Positions 25,201 through 34,860 are shown, counted from the stretch's first letter. The stretch: 64,000 nt of DNA from UBA1876 sp003446665 (GCA_040616305.1 CP159918.1:310001-374000); one strand, 5' to 3'. Notes: generated from the letters alone by a model not told the origin. A program made the numbers and translations.

Positions 25201-27356
25201 ACGACCTCTTTTTTCACCCCGGCAAAATGGCTGAAGCTTTCATGGACATTGTTTCGGATGCCTGTTTTCTCGTCGGTTTTGAAAGTATGCGGATAATCGC
25301 GGTCAACGCTTTAGCCTGTGAAATGACGGGGTACGAGCGTGAGGAACTGGTCGGTATGGAAATGACCGCTCTGTTACCGGAAATTGCCGAGGGAGATTTG
25401 TCGCGGCTTTTTGGGGGCCTCGGCAGCGGCCCTCTGGCGATTGAGAAAGAAATGAAAAGAAAGGACGGGTCCGTTTTTACGTCTGAAATAAGGGCCGCCG
25501 TTACAGGAAACGAAGGTCGCGAGATTCTACTTATCCTTGCCAGGGACTTGTCCGGGGAAAACAAGGGCATTCATCAAGGAGGGAGTGAAAAAGGTGCTTT
25601 CGAATCGCTTTTTGCCCATTCGCCGGACGCCGTGTGCGTACTCGACACGTCAGGGCGCGTCCTGGATGTCAATCCCGCCTTTACGGAGCTTTTCGGCTGC
25701 AAGAGGGAAGAAACCGTCGGGCGGCTCCTTGAGGATGTGTTCGGTTACGACCGAATCAGGCAGGAGATCAGGGAGAACGTCCGCAAGGTGAATGAAAAAG
25801 GCTACGTCGAACATGAAACCTGGCGCAGAACCAAAGACGGCAGGGAAATATACCTGGCCCTCAGGGGGGTTTCCGTAGACTGGATAAACGGCACAAAAGC
25901 CATATACGCCATCTACAGGGACATGACAAAACAGCATGAGGCCTTCCGCAGCCTTGAACAGGAGAAAATTTACTGGGAAAATCTCTTTTTCCGAAGCCCC
26001 CTGGCGATAGCCCTTGTAAACGCCGACAATCGCATCATGCAGGTGAACCACAGGTTCGAGGAGCTGTTCGGATACTCGAATCATGAAATCGCCGGATGCA
26101 ATATAGATGACCTGCTCGCTCCGGGAAAGGCCAAACAGGATGCGGTGGAAATCAGCCGCAAGGCTCATCAGGGGACCGTTTCAGGCCTGGAAAGAAAACG
26201 TCGCCGCAAGGACGGAACCTGGGTCGACGTGGAGATAATGGGTCTTCCTTTCAAGGTCGGGGGGCAGTTTCTTGCTTACGCAATGTACCAGGATATAAGC
26301 GAGCGCAAGGAAGCCGAAAGAAAAATCTTGTATCTGGGCCTCCGTGACGGTCTGACCGGGCTTTACAATCAGGCGTACCTGGAAAGGGAGCTGGACCGCC
26401 TGGACAGGTCCGATTTTCTCCCACTGGGGATTATCATGCTGGACGTGGACAACCTCAAGCTCATAAACGACGCCTTTGGGCACCTGGAGGGCAACCGCCA
26501 GATCAGGCGCGCCGCAGAGCTTTTGAGGGAAAGTTGCAGGGAAACCGACATTTACGGCAGGTGGGGCGGGGACGAGTTCTTGTTGATAATGCCAAATAGC
26601 GCCCCCGGTTTCGTGAAAGTCGTCCGCGACAGGCTGAGGCGCGCTCTAAGGAAAGATCCCGACGGTTTAGCCGTGCCCTTGAGCGTTTCCGTGGGGATGG
26701 CCGTCAAGGAAGACGTCCGCCAGAGCCTGGCAGATATAAGGAAAAAGGCCGAGGAGGAAATGTACAGGGACAAGCTGCTTTGCAGGACGGCAGGCAGGGA
26801 GGTGCTCTTCAAGGCGATAGAAAGGCGGCTGGACGAGGATCCAGGGAGAAATCCCCATGTAACACGCGTCCTGGAGCTGGCCGACAGGTTCGCCATTTAC
26901 CTCGGGCTTGACCCGCGGGAAACGAAAAGACTGGAACTGCTCGCTCGCTACCATGACATCGGGAACGTTACAGTGCCCAGGGAACTCCTCAGCCGGCCCG
27001 GTCCCCTCGACGAATCGGAGTGGCGCATCGTACGGCGCCATGCCGAGCTGGGGTATCAAATTGCCCGAAACCTCGCCCCCCTGGCGGATATCGCCGATGA
27101 AATCCTCCACCATCACGAACGATACGACGGAACAGGATACCCGGTGGGGCTGTCGGGGGAGGATATACCCTTTCTTTCCCGTGTTTATTCAATAATCGAT
27201 GCTTTTGACGCCATGACGGGATACAGGGTCTTCAGGGAACCTCTCAAGCTAAAGGACGCGCTAGAGGAGCTGGAATTCCAGGCCGGTTCCCAGTTTGACC
27301 CGAGCCTGACGGCTTCATTCTCGGAAATGATCAGTTTTTCCGAAGACCTGTCCTAG
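25197..27356 (+). CDS. PAS-PAS-PAS-GGDEF-HD-GYP signalling protein
   Basis: This 719-residue cytoplasmic protein combines sensing with both c-di-GMP synthesis and degradation modules. Three PAS domains lie at about 10-115, 130-250 and 255-380; the latter two end in SERKEAERK-type or DMTKQ linkers. GGDEF follows at about 385-540, with intact WGGDEFLLIM. HD-GYP lies at about 545-710, with RYHDIGN and HHERYDGTGYP intact. No membrane helix is seen. It is translationally coupled to queT (ATGA), which is an odd partner; the link may be purely positional. Confidence 0.9.
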   Translation: MNDLFFHPGKMAEAFMDIVSDACFLVGFESMRIIAVNALACEMTGYEREELVGMEMTALLPEIAEGDLSRLFGGLGSGPLAIEKEMKRKDGSVFTSEIRAAVTGNEGREILLILARDLSGENKGIHQGGSEKGAFESLFAHSPDAVCVLDTSGRVLDVNPAFTELFGCKREETVGRLLEDVFGYDRIRQEIRENVRKVNEKGYVEHETWRRTKDGREIYLALRGVSVDWINGTKAIYAIYRDMTKQHEAFRSLEQEKIYWENLFFRSPLAIALVNADNRIMQVNHRFEELFGYSNHEIAGCNIDDLLAPGKAKQDAVEISRKAHQGTVSGLERKRRRKDGTWVDVEIMGLPFKVGGQFLAYAMYQDISERKEAERKILYLGLRDGLTGLYNQAYLERELDRLDRSDFLPLGIIMLDVDNLKLINDAFGHLEGNRQIRRAAELLRESCRETDIYGRWGGDEFLLIMPNSAPGFVKVVRDRLRRALRKDPDGLAVPLSVSVGMAVKEDVRQSLADIRKKAEEEMYRDKLLCRTAGREVLFKAIERRLDEDPGRNPHVTRVLELADRFAIYLGLDPRETKRLELLARYHDIGNVTVPRELLSRPGPLDESEWRIVRRHAELGYQIARNLAPLADIADEILHHHERYDGTGYPVGLSGEDIPFLSRVYSIIDAFDAMTGYRVFREPLKLKDALEELEFQAGSQFDPSLTASFSEMISFSEDLS

Positions 27357-28297
27357 ACTTTTAGTGCCCTCCAGCAGGCCGCGTCCCTCCCCTGGGAAAC
27401 CGTGACAAGTGGAGGAGCCTGCCTGCAGCGCTCGAACCTTTCGGGACAACGTGGTGCGAAGGGGCAGGCCAGGGGGCCGAAATCTTCGGTCTTTTCCGCT
27501 ACCGGCGGACGCGCGGCTTTTTTGCCGAGCCGGGGAAGAGCCTGTGCAAGGGCTCTCGTGTAAGGATGCAGCCCTTCCGCGAGAAGGGCTTTTGTCGGTC
27601 CCCTCTCGACTATGTGACCGTGATAGAGCACGATACCGAGGTTTGCCGCCGCTGCGGCAAGGTACAGGTCGTGGGTGGTAAGTACCATGGCCGCGCCCCG
27701 ATTGACCCGCCTCAGAAGAATTTCCAGGATCTTTCCCCTGTTGGATGCGTCCTGCATGCTCGTAGGCTCGTCGGCCAGAATGAGCGCAGGATCGGCCGCG
27801 AGGGCCCTTGCGATGGAGACACGCTGCCTTTGCCCCCCGGACAGGGATGTGCTCACCTTCGATTCGACTATGCGCTTTTCACCCAGGCCGCATTCCGCAA
27901 GGAGGGCCATCGACTTTTCGAAAACTTCCCTTTTGCCGTTCCGTGAACTTTGAAGAAGCGCGGGCTCAGCTACCGCTTCGAGGGCCGTCACAGTCGGCGG
28001 AAGACAGCCGAAAGGGTCTTGCGGAATGTAGCCGCAGCGCCTCCTCAGTTCAACGCGACGTCCTTTGGAAACCTGTCGGAGGTCTTCCCCGAAGAGGGCG
28101 GCCCGGCCGCCTGAAAGGGGCAAAAGGGCGAGACCCGCACGGAGTGCCGTAGTTTTCCCGCTTCCGGATTCGCCGATGAGGGCAAGGCACTCGCTGGAAG
28201 CGACATCCAGGCTTATGCCTCTCAAGGCTTCCACTCTTTTCCCGTGCGAAAAAAAACTCACGACGACATTTTGAAGGGACATCACCGGTGTATTCAT
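27353..28297 (-). CDS. Peptide ABC transporter ATPase (OppF/DppF-like)
   Basis: The product has 314 residues. Walker A is GESGSGKTTAL (about 38-48), the signature is SLSGGQRQRV (about 153-162) and Walker B is ALILADEPTS. The C-terminal oligopeptide-transporter tail has a cysteine cluster CPFAPRCPERFERC, a likely Fe-S binding motif common in OppD/OppF. It is the last gene of the five-gene operon 27353-32928. The start overlaps the OppD-like stop by ATGA. The 3' end overlaps the convergent GGDEF/HD-GYP gene by four bases. Confidence 0.9.
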   Translation of the reverse strand: MNTPVMSLQNVVVSFFSHGKRVEALRGISLDVASSECLALIGESGSGKTTALRAGLALLPLSGGRAALFGEDLRQVSKGRRVELRRRCGYIPQDPFGCLPPTVTALEAVAEPALLQSSRNGKREVFEKSMALLAECGLGEKRIVESKVSTSLSGGQRQRVSIARALAADPALILADEPTSMQDASNRGKILEILLRRVNRGAAMVLTTHDLYLAAAAANLGIVLYHGHIVERGPTKALLAEGLHPYTRALAQALPRLGKKAARPPVAEKTEDFGPLACPFAPRCPERFERCRQAPPLVTVSQGRDAACWRALKV

Positions 28298-29082
28298 TTT
28301 GCGATGCTCCCTTCTTCCAGTTTGCGGATTGATTCGACGAGTTCAACCGTGTGGGGATGTCGGGGTTTTTCCAGAATAATCTCGGGACGCCCGGCTTCGA
28401 CGATTTCGCCCTCTTTCATCACCGCCAGGTTGTGGCAGAGGGAAAGGGCCAGAGGCAGGTCGTGAGTGACCATGCAAAGCCCCATCCCCTTTTCGGCTAC
28501 CAGCTCCGCCAAAAGAACCGTGATCTCGGCCTGGGTGATGACGTCGAGGGCTGTGGTGGGTTCGTCGGCCAGAAGAAAATCGGGATCGCAGGAAATCGCC
28601 ATGGCGATGGCGGCGCGTTGCTTCTGGCCGCCCGAAAGCTCATGCGGATAGCGACTCACAAAGGTCGCGGGCAAGCCTACGCGCTCGAGAAGTTCCGACG
28701 TCTTCAAAAGTGCCTCCCGGGAAGAAAGCCCCCGGTGGTGGATGATCGTTTCGGCGATCTGGCTTCCTATAGACAAAACGGGGGTGAAAGAGCTCATGGC
28801 TCCCTGGAGGATCAGGGCGCACCTGTTCCAGCGGAAACGGTTTAGCTTCTCGTAATCCATCGCCAGGACGTCGCTTGCCTCGGCAATTATACTTCCCTTG
28901 ACCTTAGTTCCCGGGGGCAGGAGACGCAGCACCGAGTAGAGCAGGGTGCTTTTGCCGCTGCCGGATTCGCCCACTATGGCGGTTACCTCTTTTTTGGGGA
29001 TGTCGAGGGAAAGGCCCTTCAGGGCGGCGACGTATCCCTCGTTGGTTCTGTAGTCTACCGACAGCGATTGCACGCGGATCAT
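28294..29082 (-). CDS. Peptide ABC transporter ATPase (OppD/DppD-like)
   Basis: The product has 262 residues. Walker A is GESGSGKSTLLY, the signature is ELSGGQKQRA and Walker B is FLLADEPTTALD. It is shorter than usual OppD (about 330) because the C-terminal oligopeptide tail with its cysteine cluster is missing; the protein stops after the core at MKEGEIVEAGRPE...EEGSIAK. The ATG at 29082 forms ATGA with the upstream permease. A much longer in-frame extension is only the permease gene in another frame. Confidence 0.88.
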   Translation of the reverse strand: MIRVQSLSVDYRTNEGYVAALKGLSLDIPKKEVTAIVGESGSGKSTLLYSVLRLLPPGTKVKGSIIAEASDVLAMDYEKLNRFRWNRCALILQGAMSSFTPVLSIGSQIAETIIHHRGLSSREALLKTSELLERVGLPATFVSRYPHELSGGQKQRAAIAMAISCDPDFLLADEPTTALDVITQAEITVLLAELVAEKGMGLCMVTHDLPLALSLCHNLAVMKEGEIVEAGRPEIILEKPRHPHTVELVESIRKLEEGSIAK

Positions 29083-30278
29083 CGAGCCATCTCCTTTTTG
29101 AGTCGGGGATCCGACATTTCCTCGAGGGTCCTGCCTATGTCCAAAAAGATCAGGCAGATGAGGGCGATCCCGATTCCCGGCGGAAGAATGAGCCACCAGG
29201 CCCCGGTGCTGAAAGCGCCGAAACCGTGGGCTTCCTGCAGCATGCGCCCCCAGGATATTATCCGGGGGTCGGAGAGGCCCAAAAAGGAAAGTCCGGCCTC
29301 CGCCAGGATCGCGGCGGGCACGCCCAGGGCGACGTTGGCCATGAGAAGCGGAAAAGCCTCGGGCAGAAGGTGACGCCTGAGGATGTAAAATGTGGGGGCT
29401 CCCAGTGACCTCAGGTTTTCCACGTAGCATGTCTCCCTAAGCGACAGCGTCAGTGCCCTGACCGTCCTGGCCGTTCCCATCCAGGAGAAAATCCCCAGTA
29501 TGAAGACAAGCTGCCAGAGCCCCTTGCCCCACAGGCCGGCGAGGACCATCAAAATGGGCAACGTGGGTATGGAAAGCAGGATGTCCACCACGCGCATCAC
29601 CAAGGCATCGAACAGTCCCCCCGCGTATCCGGCCGAAAGACCGACACCCAGCCCTATGACTGCGGCAAGAAGCGTCGCTGTGATGCCCACCAGAAGCGAC
29701 ACGCGAATCCCCAAAAGGAAAAGGTGGAACACGTCGCGCCCCCTCTGGTCCGTTCCCAAAAGGCCCCATTTTTTGCCCGGGATATCCAGGGTTACCCTTG
29801 CTTCCTTTATACCGTCTGTGGGACGTGCGGCGATTGTGTACGTCCCTTTTTCCGGGAAAAGGGCCTTTGCCGCATCATCGAAAGGGGAAAGGCCCAGCGA
29901 TCGTTTGAAAGACATGTCACGCCCGTCGATATCTACCCGAAGCGTGTCGGTGTCTTTCGACGAGGCGAGGACGAAGGTTTTTCCGCCGGGAGTGCTCCAG
30001 AGTATCTCGGCCCTCTCGAGTTGTCCGGCGTAGCGGAGGAAGCCGGAGATTGTAACGTTTGGAGGCGGTTCCCACCTCCAGGAGACCAGAGCCGCCGGTT
30101 TTTCCGTTGTCAAAAAAGCGGTAAGGGGTGGAGAGCCTCCACCCGGGGTCCAGGCGGGCCTGGAGAAAGGTGCGGCAACCTGGGCCTCGGGATCGCCGGT
30201 AAAGACCCCGGGCCCAAGGGTTCCCAAAAGCGTTACGGCTAAAAGGGCCCAAATGCTCCAGCGCCTCAAAAGCGTCAT
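29079..30278 (-). CDS. Peptide ABC transporter permease (OppC/DppC-like) with an extra N-terminal outside domain
   Basis: The product has 399 residues, about 100 more than ordinary DppC. After the first membrane helix (about 8-25) there is a roughly 150-residue hydrophilic stretch (about 30-175) that reads as a beta-rich domain, containing PPNVTISGFLRYAGQLERAEILW and GTYTIAARPTDGIKEARVTLD. The usual core follows: LLGTDQRGRDVFHLFLLGIRVSLLVG, and then the EAA-type loop with SLGAPTFYILRRHLLPEAFPLL. The start ATG at 30278 overlaps the OppB-like stop (ATGA). The insertion would sit outside the membrane, near the binding protein. Confidence 0.87.
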   Translation of the reverse strand: MTLLRRWSIWALLAVTLLGTLGPGVFTGDPEAQVAAPFSRPAWTPGGGSPPLTAFLTTEKPAALVSWRWEPPPNVTISGFLRYAGQLERAEILWSTPGGKTFVLASSKDTDTLRVDIDGRDMSFKRSLGLSPFDDAAKALFPEKGTYTIAARPTDGIKEARVTLDIPGKKWGLLGTDQRGRDVFHLFLLGIRVSLLVGITATLLAAVIGLGVGLSAGYAGGLFDALVMRVVDILLSIPTLPILMVLAGLWGKGLWQLVFILGIFSWMGTARTVRALTLSLRETCYVENLRSLGAPTFYILRRHLLPEAFPLLMANVALGVPAAILAEAGLSFLGLSDPRIISWGRMLQEAHGFGAFSTGAWWLILPPGIGIALICLIFLDIGRTLEEMSDPRLKKEMAR

Positions 30279-31252
30279 TCTTCCATGCTCCTTCCCACCC
30301 GGATGCGTGGGTCGACGAGGCCGTAAATAACGTCGGCGGCCAGGTTGCAAAATATGGTAACCAGGGCAAGCAGGAAGAAAGCCGCCCCGGCGGCGGGATA
30401 GTCGTGCCCGAGGATGGCCTCAAGCAAAAAGGTGCCCACGCCGTGGAGCGAAAAGACCCTTTCCGTTATTACCGCGCCGGAAATAACGCCCGGCAGGGCC
30501 AAAAGAAAAATCGTAACTATAGGCGGCAGGGTAGTGCGAAAGGCGTGTCCCCAGAGAACGCGCCTTTCGGGCAGCCCCTTGGCTCGGGCGAGGAGAATGT
30601 AATCGGACCCCAGGGTCCTCACCATGAGATTTCTGACGTAGATGGCCCAGGAGCCGAAACCCAAAAGAACCAGGGAAAAAACCGGCAAGGTCATATGCCA
30701 TAAATAGTCGAAAAATGCCGCCACAAACCCTTCTGGAGGTGGTATGGAAACGCTCCCCCGCAGCGGAAAAAGCGGCAAAGCCCAACCGAAAGCCAGAAGC
30801 AGAACGAGCTGGACGAAAAAGGACGGAAAGGAAAAGGAGACGGACCCCGCCAGGAGGACAATTTTTTCAAGAAAACTCCCCCTGCGCCTCGCCGCATGGA
30901 TGCCCAGCCAGGTACCCAGTATTGCCGAGAGCAAAAAGGCCGACCCGAGGAGAAAAACCGTATTGGGAAGTCGCGAACGCAGCTCTTCCCAGACAGGCCT
31001 TTGGGAGAGAAAGGAAAGGCCGAAATCGAAAGTGACCATGGCCTTGGCATAACGGAAAAATTGTTCGTAAAGAGGAGAATCCAGGCCGAACTGCTTGCGA
31101 AGCTCGGCCTTTGCCTCCGGTGAGAAGCGCGGGTCAATAATCGTGCTGACCACGTCCCCGGGCATCAACCGGAAGAGGAAGAAATTTAGAAACAGGACTA
31201 CCACAAGGACGATGAGAGCGCCGAGGACGCGCTTAAGCCAGTAGGACTTCAA
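30275..31252 (-). CDS. Peptide ABC transporter permease (OppB/DppB-like)
   Basis: The product has 325 residues and six membrane helices. The classic N-terminus is present (RVLGALIVLVVVLFLNFFLFRLMPGDVV), as are the ARAKGLPERRVLWGHAFR EAA loop that contacts the ATPase and the GVISGAVITERVFSLHGVG segment. ATGA overlaps join it to the binding protein before and the second permease after. Confidence 0.92.
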   Translation of the reverse strand: MKSYWLKRVLGALIVLVVVLFLNFFLFRLMPGDVVSTIIDPRFSPEAKAELRKQFGLDSPLYEQFFRYAKAMVTFDFGLSFLSQRPVWEELRSRLPNTVFLLGSAFLLSAILGTWLGIHAARRRGSFLEKIVLLAGSVSFSFPSFFVQLVLLLAFGWALPLFPLRGSVSIPPPEGFVAAFFDYLWHMTLPVFSLVLLGFGSWAIYVRNLMVRTLGSDYILLARAKGLPERRVLWGHAFRTTLPPIVTIFLLALPGVISGAVITERVFSLHGVGTFLLEAILGHDYPAAGAAFFLLALVTIFCNLAADVIYGLVDPRIRVGRSMEE

Positions 31253-32928
31253 CGGTTTTCCTCCCGGAGCTTCCAGAACCCTTCATACCGCGAAAGCTTC
31301 ACGTACTCTCCGGGCCGATATTCGTTGAATACGAAAGGCCCTGTCCCCACGAGCATCGTAAGCCCCTTTTTTTCGGGGTGGGGGGTCCGCATGGGCTGCC
31401 AGCTCTTCCAGTCTTCTGCAAGTTCCAGTATGTGGGCGGGTAAAATGGGTGTCCCGCCGATGTTGTGAAGGTACCAGTAACTCGTTTTTCCCATGGTTAC
31501 CATGACTGTAAAATCGTCCGGCCTTTCCACCGACTCTATGTCCCGTACCGAATCGTAGTAGCGTGGAATGTTGTTTTCTTTCAAAAAAAGCAGCGTGCTT
31601 CGGACGTCCTCGGCGGTGAAGGGCCTTCCGTCGTGCCACTTGACGTTCTTTCTGAGCGTGAAGACAAGGCGCGTCTTGGGCCCTCCTTCGCTTTCAACGG
31701 TTTCTATCTTCCAGTCGGTGGCGAGCCAGGGTACGTCCTCCAGCGTGTAAGGATCCACGGCGATCAGCCCGTCGTATATCAGCCCCAGTACCTGCCAGTC
31801 GTAGGCCGAACTGGAGCTCAAGGGGTTAAGCGATCTGGGTTCGTCAGAAAGAGCCCAGAACACGGGGCGCATCTTCCCGGAAACGGGTTCCATCGAAAGG
31901 AGCGTCCACAGGTTGTCCGTGGTGGTTACCTCGGAAGAGACCAACCCTTTCCAATCCTTTCTCACGGCGGTGATCATGTACCGCGAATAAATGGGGATCC
32001 AGGGGAGTTTCTCCGAAAGAAGGCGCTGAGCCTTCGCGGCGGCCTCCTTCGCGGTTTTCTTGTCGGGTGCCCAGCGGAGCCTTTCCGTTACTTCGTCCAC
32101 TTCGGGATCATGCAGTCCCTGGATGTTGTAACCGCCCTCTACGTCCATGGAAGAGTGGAAGAAGGCAAACAGGTTGTCCGGGTCCCTGCTCAGACTCCAG
32201 GCCATGACGAAAAGGTCGAAGTCGTGAACGTCCAGGCGGCGTATCATGACTGAAAAATCCAGGGGTTCCAGTTCTACGCTAAGGCCGATTTTGCCGAGGG
32301 CATCGGCTATTCTGCGGGCGAGCTCCATGGTCGTCGGTGCCGCCTGGGCGGTTGGACCCAGGATCCTGAAAGAGTCAAGGGGCCTGTCGGAACCCGGCGG
32401 TACCAGGCGTCCAGTGGAATCCCATTTCCAGCCCGCTTCCTCGAGAATGCTTCGGGCCAGGTCCGGGTCATAGGGGTAGGAAGGGACATCGGGTTCAAAG
32501 TAGGGTGATGCCGGCGGCAGAAAGGCGGATATGGGAGTGCTGTACCCCGAAAAAAGGTCCCGCACTATCTGTCGCCTGGGGATGGCATGGGCGACGGCTT
32601 TTCTGAGAGCCAGGCTGTTCCATGGTTCTTTCCTGAGGTTAAAACCCATGAAAAAGATATGGAAACCCTGCGCGACGGACAGGTCTATTTCGTCGTTTCC
32701 GGCCAGCCGCTTGACGTCGACGGGGCGGGTGATATCGCCCAACACATCGAGCTTGCCCCGCTCCAGCGCCAGAATCTGCGAGTCGGGGTCGCGGTGTATT
32801 ACCATGTACAGTTCCTTTATTCGAGGCCCCCGGATGGATTCGACGTCGAAACCGGCCGGCGAGCAAAAAGCGGGCGTCGCGAAAAAGGCCGCAAGCAGCA
32901 AAAGGATAAAAACGAGTTTTTTTCTCAC
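31249..32928 (-). CDS. ABC transporter solute-binding protein, family 5, in circularly permuted order
   Basis: The product has 559 residues. A signal peptide (1-22, FATPAFC, possibly a lipoprotein-type Cys) is followed at 35-345 by what is normally the second part of a family-5 peptide-binding protein: PRIKELYMVIHRDPDSQILA, LERGKLDVLGD, LALRKAVAHAIPRRQIV, DLARSILEEAGW, LSEKLPWIPIYSRY. Only then, at about 353-559, comes what is normally the first part: SDEPRSLNPLSSSSAYDW, VDPYTLEDVPWLA, LRKNVKWHDGRPFTAEDV, GTGPFVFNEYRPGEYVKLSR. The protein ends exactly where the usual one would continue into its second part. Every section appears once, in one unbroken frame. GTG at 32928 has AGGGGG six bases upstream. 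It should bind peptides or a similar solute for the downstream permeases. Confidence 0.88.
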   Translation of the reverse strand: MRKKLVFILLLLAAFFATPAFCSPAGFDVESIRGPRIKELYMVIHRDPDSQILALERGKLDVLGDITRPVDVKRLAGNDEIDLSVAQGFHIFFMGFNLRKEPWNSLALRKAVAHAIPRRQIVRDLFSGYSTPISAFLPPASPYFEPDVPSYPYDPDLARSILEEAGWKWDSTGRLVPPGSDRPLDSFRILGPTAQAAPTTMELARRIADALGKIGLSVELEPLDFSVMIRRLDVHDFDLFVMAWSLSRDPDNLFAFFHSSMDVEGGYNIQGLHDPEVDEVTERLRWAPDKKTAKEAAAKAQRLLSEKLPWIPIYSRYMITAVRKDWKGLVSSEVTTTDNLWTLLSMEPVSGKMRPVFWALSDEPRSLNPLSSSSAYDWQVLGLIYDGLIAVDPYTLEDVPWLATDWKIETVESEGGPKTRLVFTLRKNVKWHDGRPFTAEDVRSTLLFLKENNIPRYYDSVRDIESVERPDDFTVMVTMGKTSYWYLHNIGGTPILPAHILELAEDWKSWQPMRTPHPEKKGLTMLVGTGPFVFNEYRPGEYVKLSRYEGFWKLREENR

Positions 32929-33075
32929 GGGGATCCCCCTTTTTTGTCGTTCATCGAGGGTTTTCCACATAATAGCATAGCCTTGCCGGGAAGCGGGCGG
33001 GCGCGAGGTCTTTTCTCTTTTCGGGATTTGAAGGATACTGAAAAAGGAAATTCTCCCAAAAAGGGGGAGAGAACT

Positions 33076-34842
33076 GTGGAAAAGGGCATGGACAACGCCG
33101 AAATAGCCGGCCTTTTCGAGGAGATTGCCGACATGCTCGAGATACTCGGCGAAAACAGTTTCAAGATAAACGCCTACAGGCGGGCGGCCGAAAATATACG
33201 ATCTCTGGGGCGCGACCTTTCAGCCATGGTCGAGGAAGGCTCTTTGGATTCCATCGAGGGAGTTGGAAAAGCGATTTCAGAGAAGATCACTGAGCTTGTC
33301 CAGACTGGTCGCTTGGGCTATTACGAAGAACTTGCCGAAAAGGTCCCCTCGGGGCTGCTCGACATGCTGGAGGTGCCCGATCTTGGTCCTAAGCGGGTAA
33401 GGGCCATATGGGAGAAATTGGGGATAAGGGACCTGGACGGACTCGAAGAGGCGGCCAGAACCGGCAGGCTCAAAACCCTCGATGGGTTTGGAGCGAAGAC
33501 GGAGGCAAAGATCCTTGCAGGAATCGGGACCCTCAGGGCGAGAAAAAGCTCCGGCCGGACGCCGCTTGCTGTAGCTTGGGATCTTTCAAGAGACATACTG
33601 AAGACCCTTCGGGCCCTTCCCGGGACAAGGGCCGAAGCCGGCGGGTCGCTTCGGCGCATGAAAGAAACAGTAGGAGATCTCGACTTTTTGTGCGCATCCA
33701 GGGCTCCGGAGGAAGTCCTGGAACGTTTCTGCTGTATGCAAAACGTCGAATCGGTGCTGCTTCGGGGGGAAACAAAAGCCAGTGTAAGGCTTCGCACCGG
33801 AATTCAGGCGGACCTCAGGGTTGTGGATGAGACGAGGTGGGGCACTGCCATCCAGTACTTTACCGGCAACCAGCAGCATAATGTGCGCCTCAGGGAAAGG
33901 GCAAGAAAGCTCGGGTTCTCCCTGAGCGAGTACGCCCTGAAACGTATTTCAACAGGCGAGGAAATCCTGTGCGCCGACGAGGAGGAAGTATACGCGAAGC
34001 TGGGACTGCCATGGATTCCTCCCGAAATGAGGGAGGACAGGGGCGAGATCGAGGCGGCCCTTGAAGGCAGGTTGCCTCCCTGGGTGGAACTCAAGGATAT
34101 CGCCGGAGACCTGCAGTGCCACACCGATGAAAGCGACGGCACATGTACCCTGGAGCAGATGGCCGAAGCCGCCGAAGGGTTGGGTCTTTCCTGGCTTCTT
34201 TTGACGGATCATAGCAGCGGCCTCGGAGTGGTTCGGGGACTTTCCCCGGAGCGCATCCGCGACCAGTCAAGACGCATAGACCACTGGAACGCTTCGTGCC
34301 ATGGTATTCGCCTCCTCAAGGGAATCGAGGCTGAAATAATGGCCGACGGATCGCTGGACCTCCCCGGGGAAGTCCTGGGCGAACTTGACCTCGTGGTGGC
34401 GGCGGTGCATTCTTCTCTCAGGCAGGACAGGGAGAAGATCACCCGACGCTATCTGAGGGCCCTTGCCGATCCCCATGTGCACATATTGGCGCACCCTGTG
34501 GGCAGGCTGATCGGTGAAAGGGAAGGCGCTTCGCCCGACTGGGAGAAGGTATTGGCCGAGGCTGTACGGACCGGCACCATACTGGAGATAAACGCCAACC
34601 CCTATCGCCTGGACCTTCCCGATACCCTGGCGTCAAGAGCGCTCGAACTCGGCGCATTTTTCGCCATCAGCACCGATGCCCACTCCACGAAACAGCTGGA
34701 GTACATGCACTTCGGGGTATCCCTGGCTAAAAGGGCATGGATACCGCCTGAACGCATCGTCAACACCTGGGATGTGGACAAACTGCTGGAATGGGCAAAA
34801 AAGAAACCGACCCGTCTCAAAAGACTGGGTGGAACAACATAA
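33076..34842 (+). CDS. polX: DNA polymerase X with PHP domain
   Basis: This 588-residue repair polymerase carries a 3'-5' exonuclease-like PHP domain. In order: a helix-hairpin-helix 8-kDa region at about 1-150 (AYRRAAENIRSLGRDL, VGKAISEKITELV, LDMLEVPDLGPKRVR); the polymerase core with catalytic GDLDFLCAS, the third Asp in ADLRVV, and QYFTGNQQHNVRLRERA; and a PHP domain at about 340-588 with LQCHTDESDG, LLTDHSSG, LAHPVGRLIG and STDAH. GTG at 33076, after GGGGGAGA, is preferred; ATG at 33088 is the alternative, and longer in-frame starts run into the divergent binding-protein gene. The LQCHT variant of the usual LQMH retains the histidine ligand. Confidence 0.92.
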   Translation: MEKGMDNAEIAGLFEEIADMLEILGENSFKINAYRRAAENIRSLGRDLSAMVEEGSLDSIEGVGKAISEKITELVQTGRLGYYEELAEKVPSGLLDMLEVPDLGPKRVRAIWEKLGIRDLDGLEEAARTGRLKTLDGFGAKTEAKILAGIGTLRARKSSGRTPLAVAWDLSRDILKTLRALPGTRAEAGGSLRRMKETVGDLDFLCASRAPEEVLERFCCMQNVESVLLRGETKASVRLRTGIQADLRVVDETRWGTAIQYFTGNQQHNVRLRERARKLGFSLSEYALKRISTGEEILCADEEEVYAKLGLPWIPPEMREDRGEIEAALEGRLPPWVELKDIAGDLQCHTDESDGTCTLEQMAEAAEGLGLSWLLLTDHSSGLGVVRGLSPERIRDQSRRIDHWNASCHGIRLLKGIEAEIMADGSLDLPGEVLGELDLVVAAVHSSLRQDREKITRRYLRALADPHVHILAHPVGRLIGEREGASPDWEKVLAEAVRTGTILEINANPYRLDLPDTLASRALELGAFFAISTDAHSTKQLEYMHFGVSLAKRAWIPPERIVNTWDVDKLLEWAKKKPTRLKRLGGTT

Positions 34843-34860
34843 AACACAGGAGGGTCAGAC

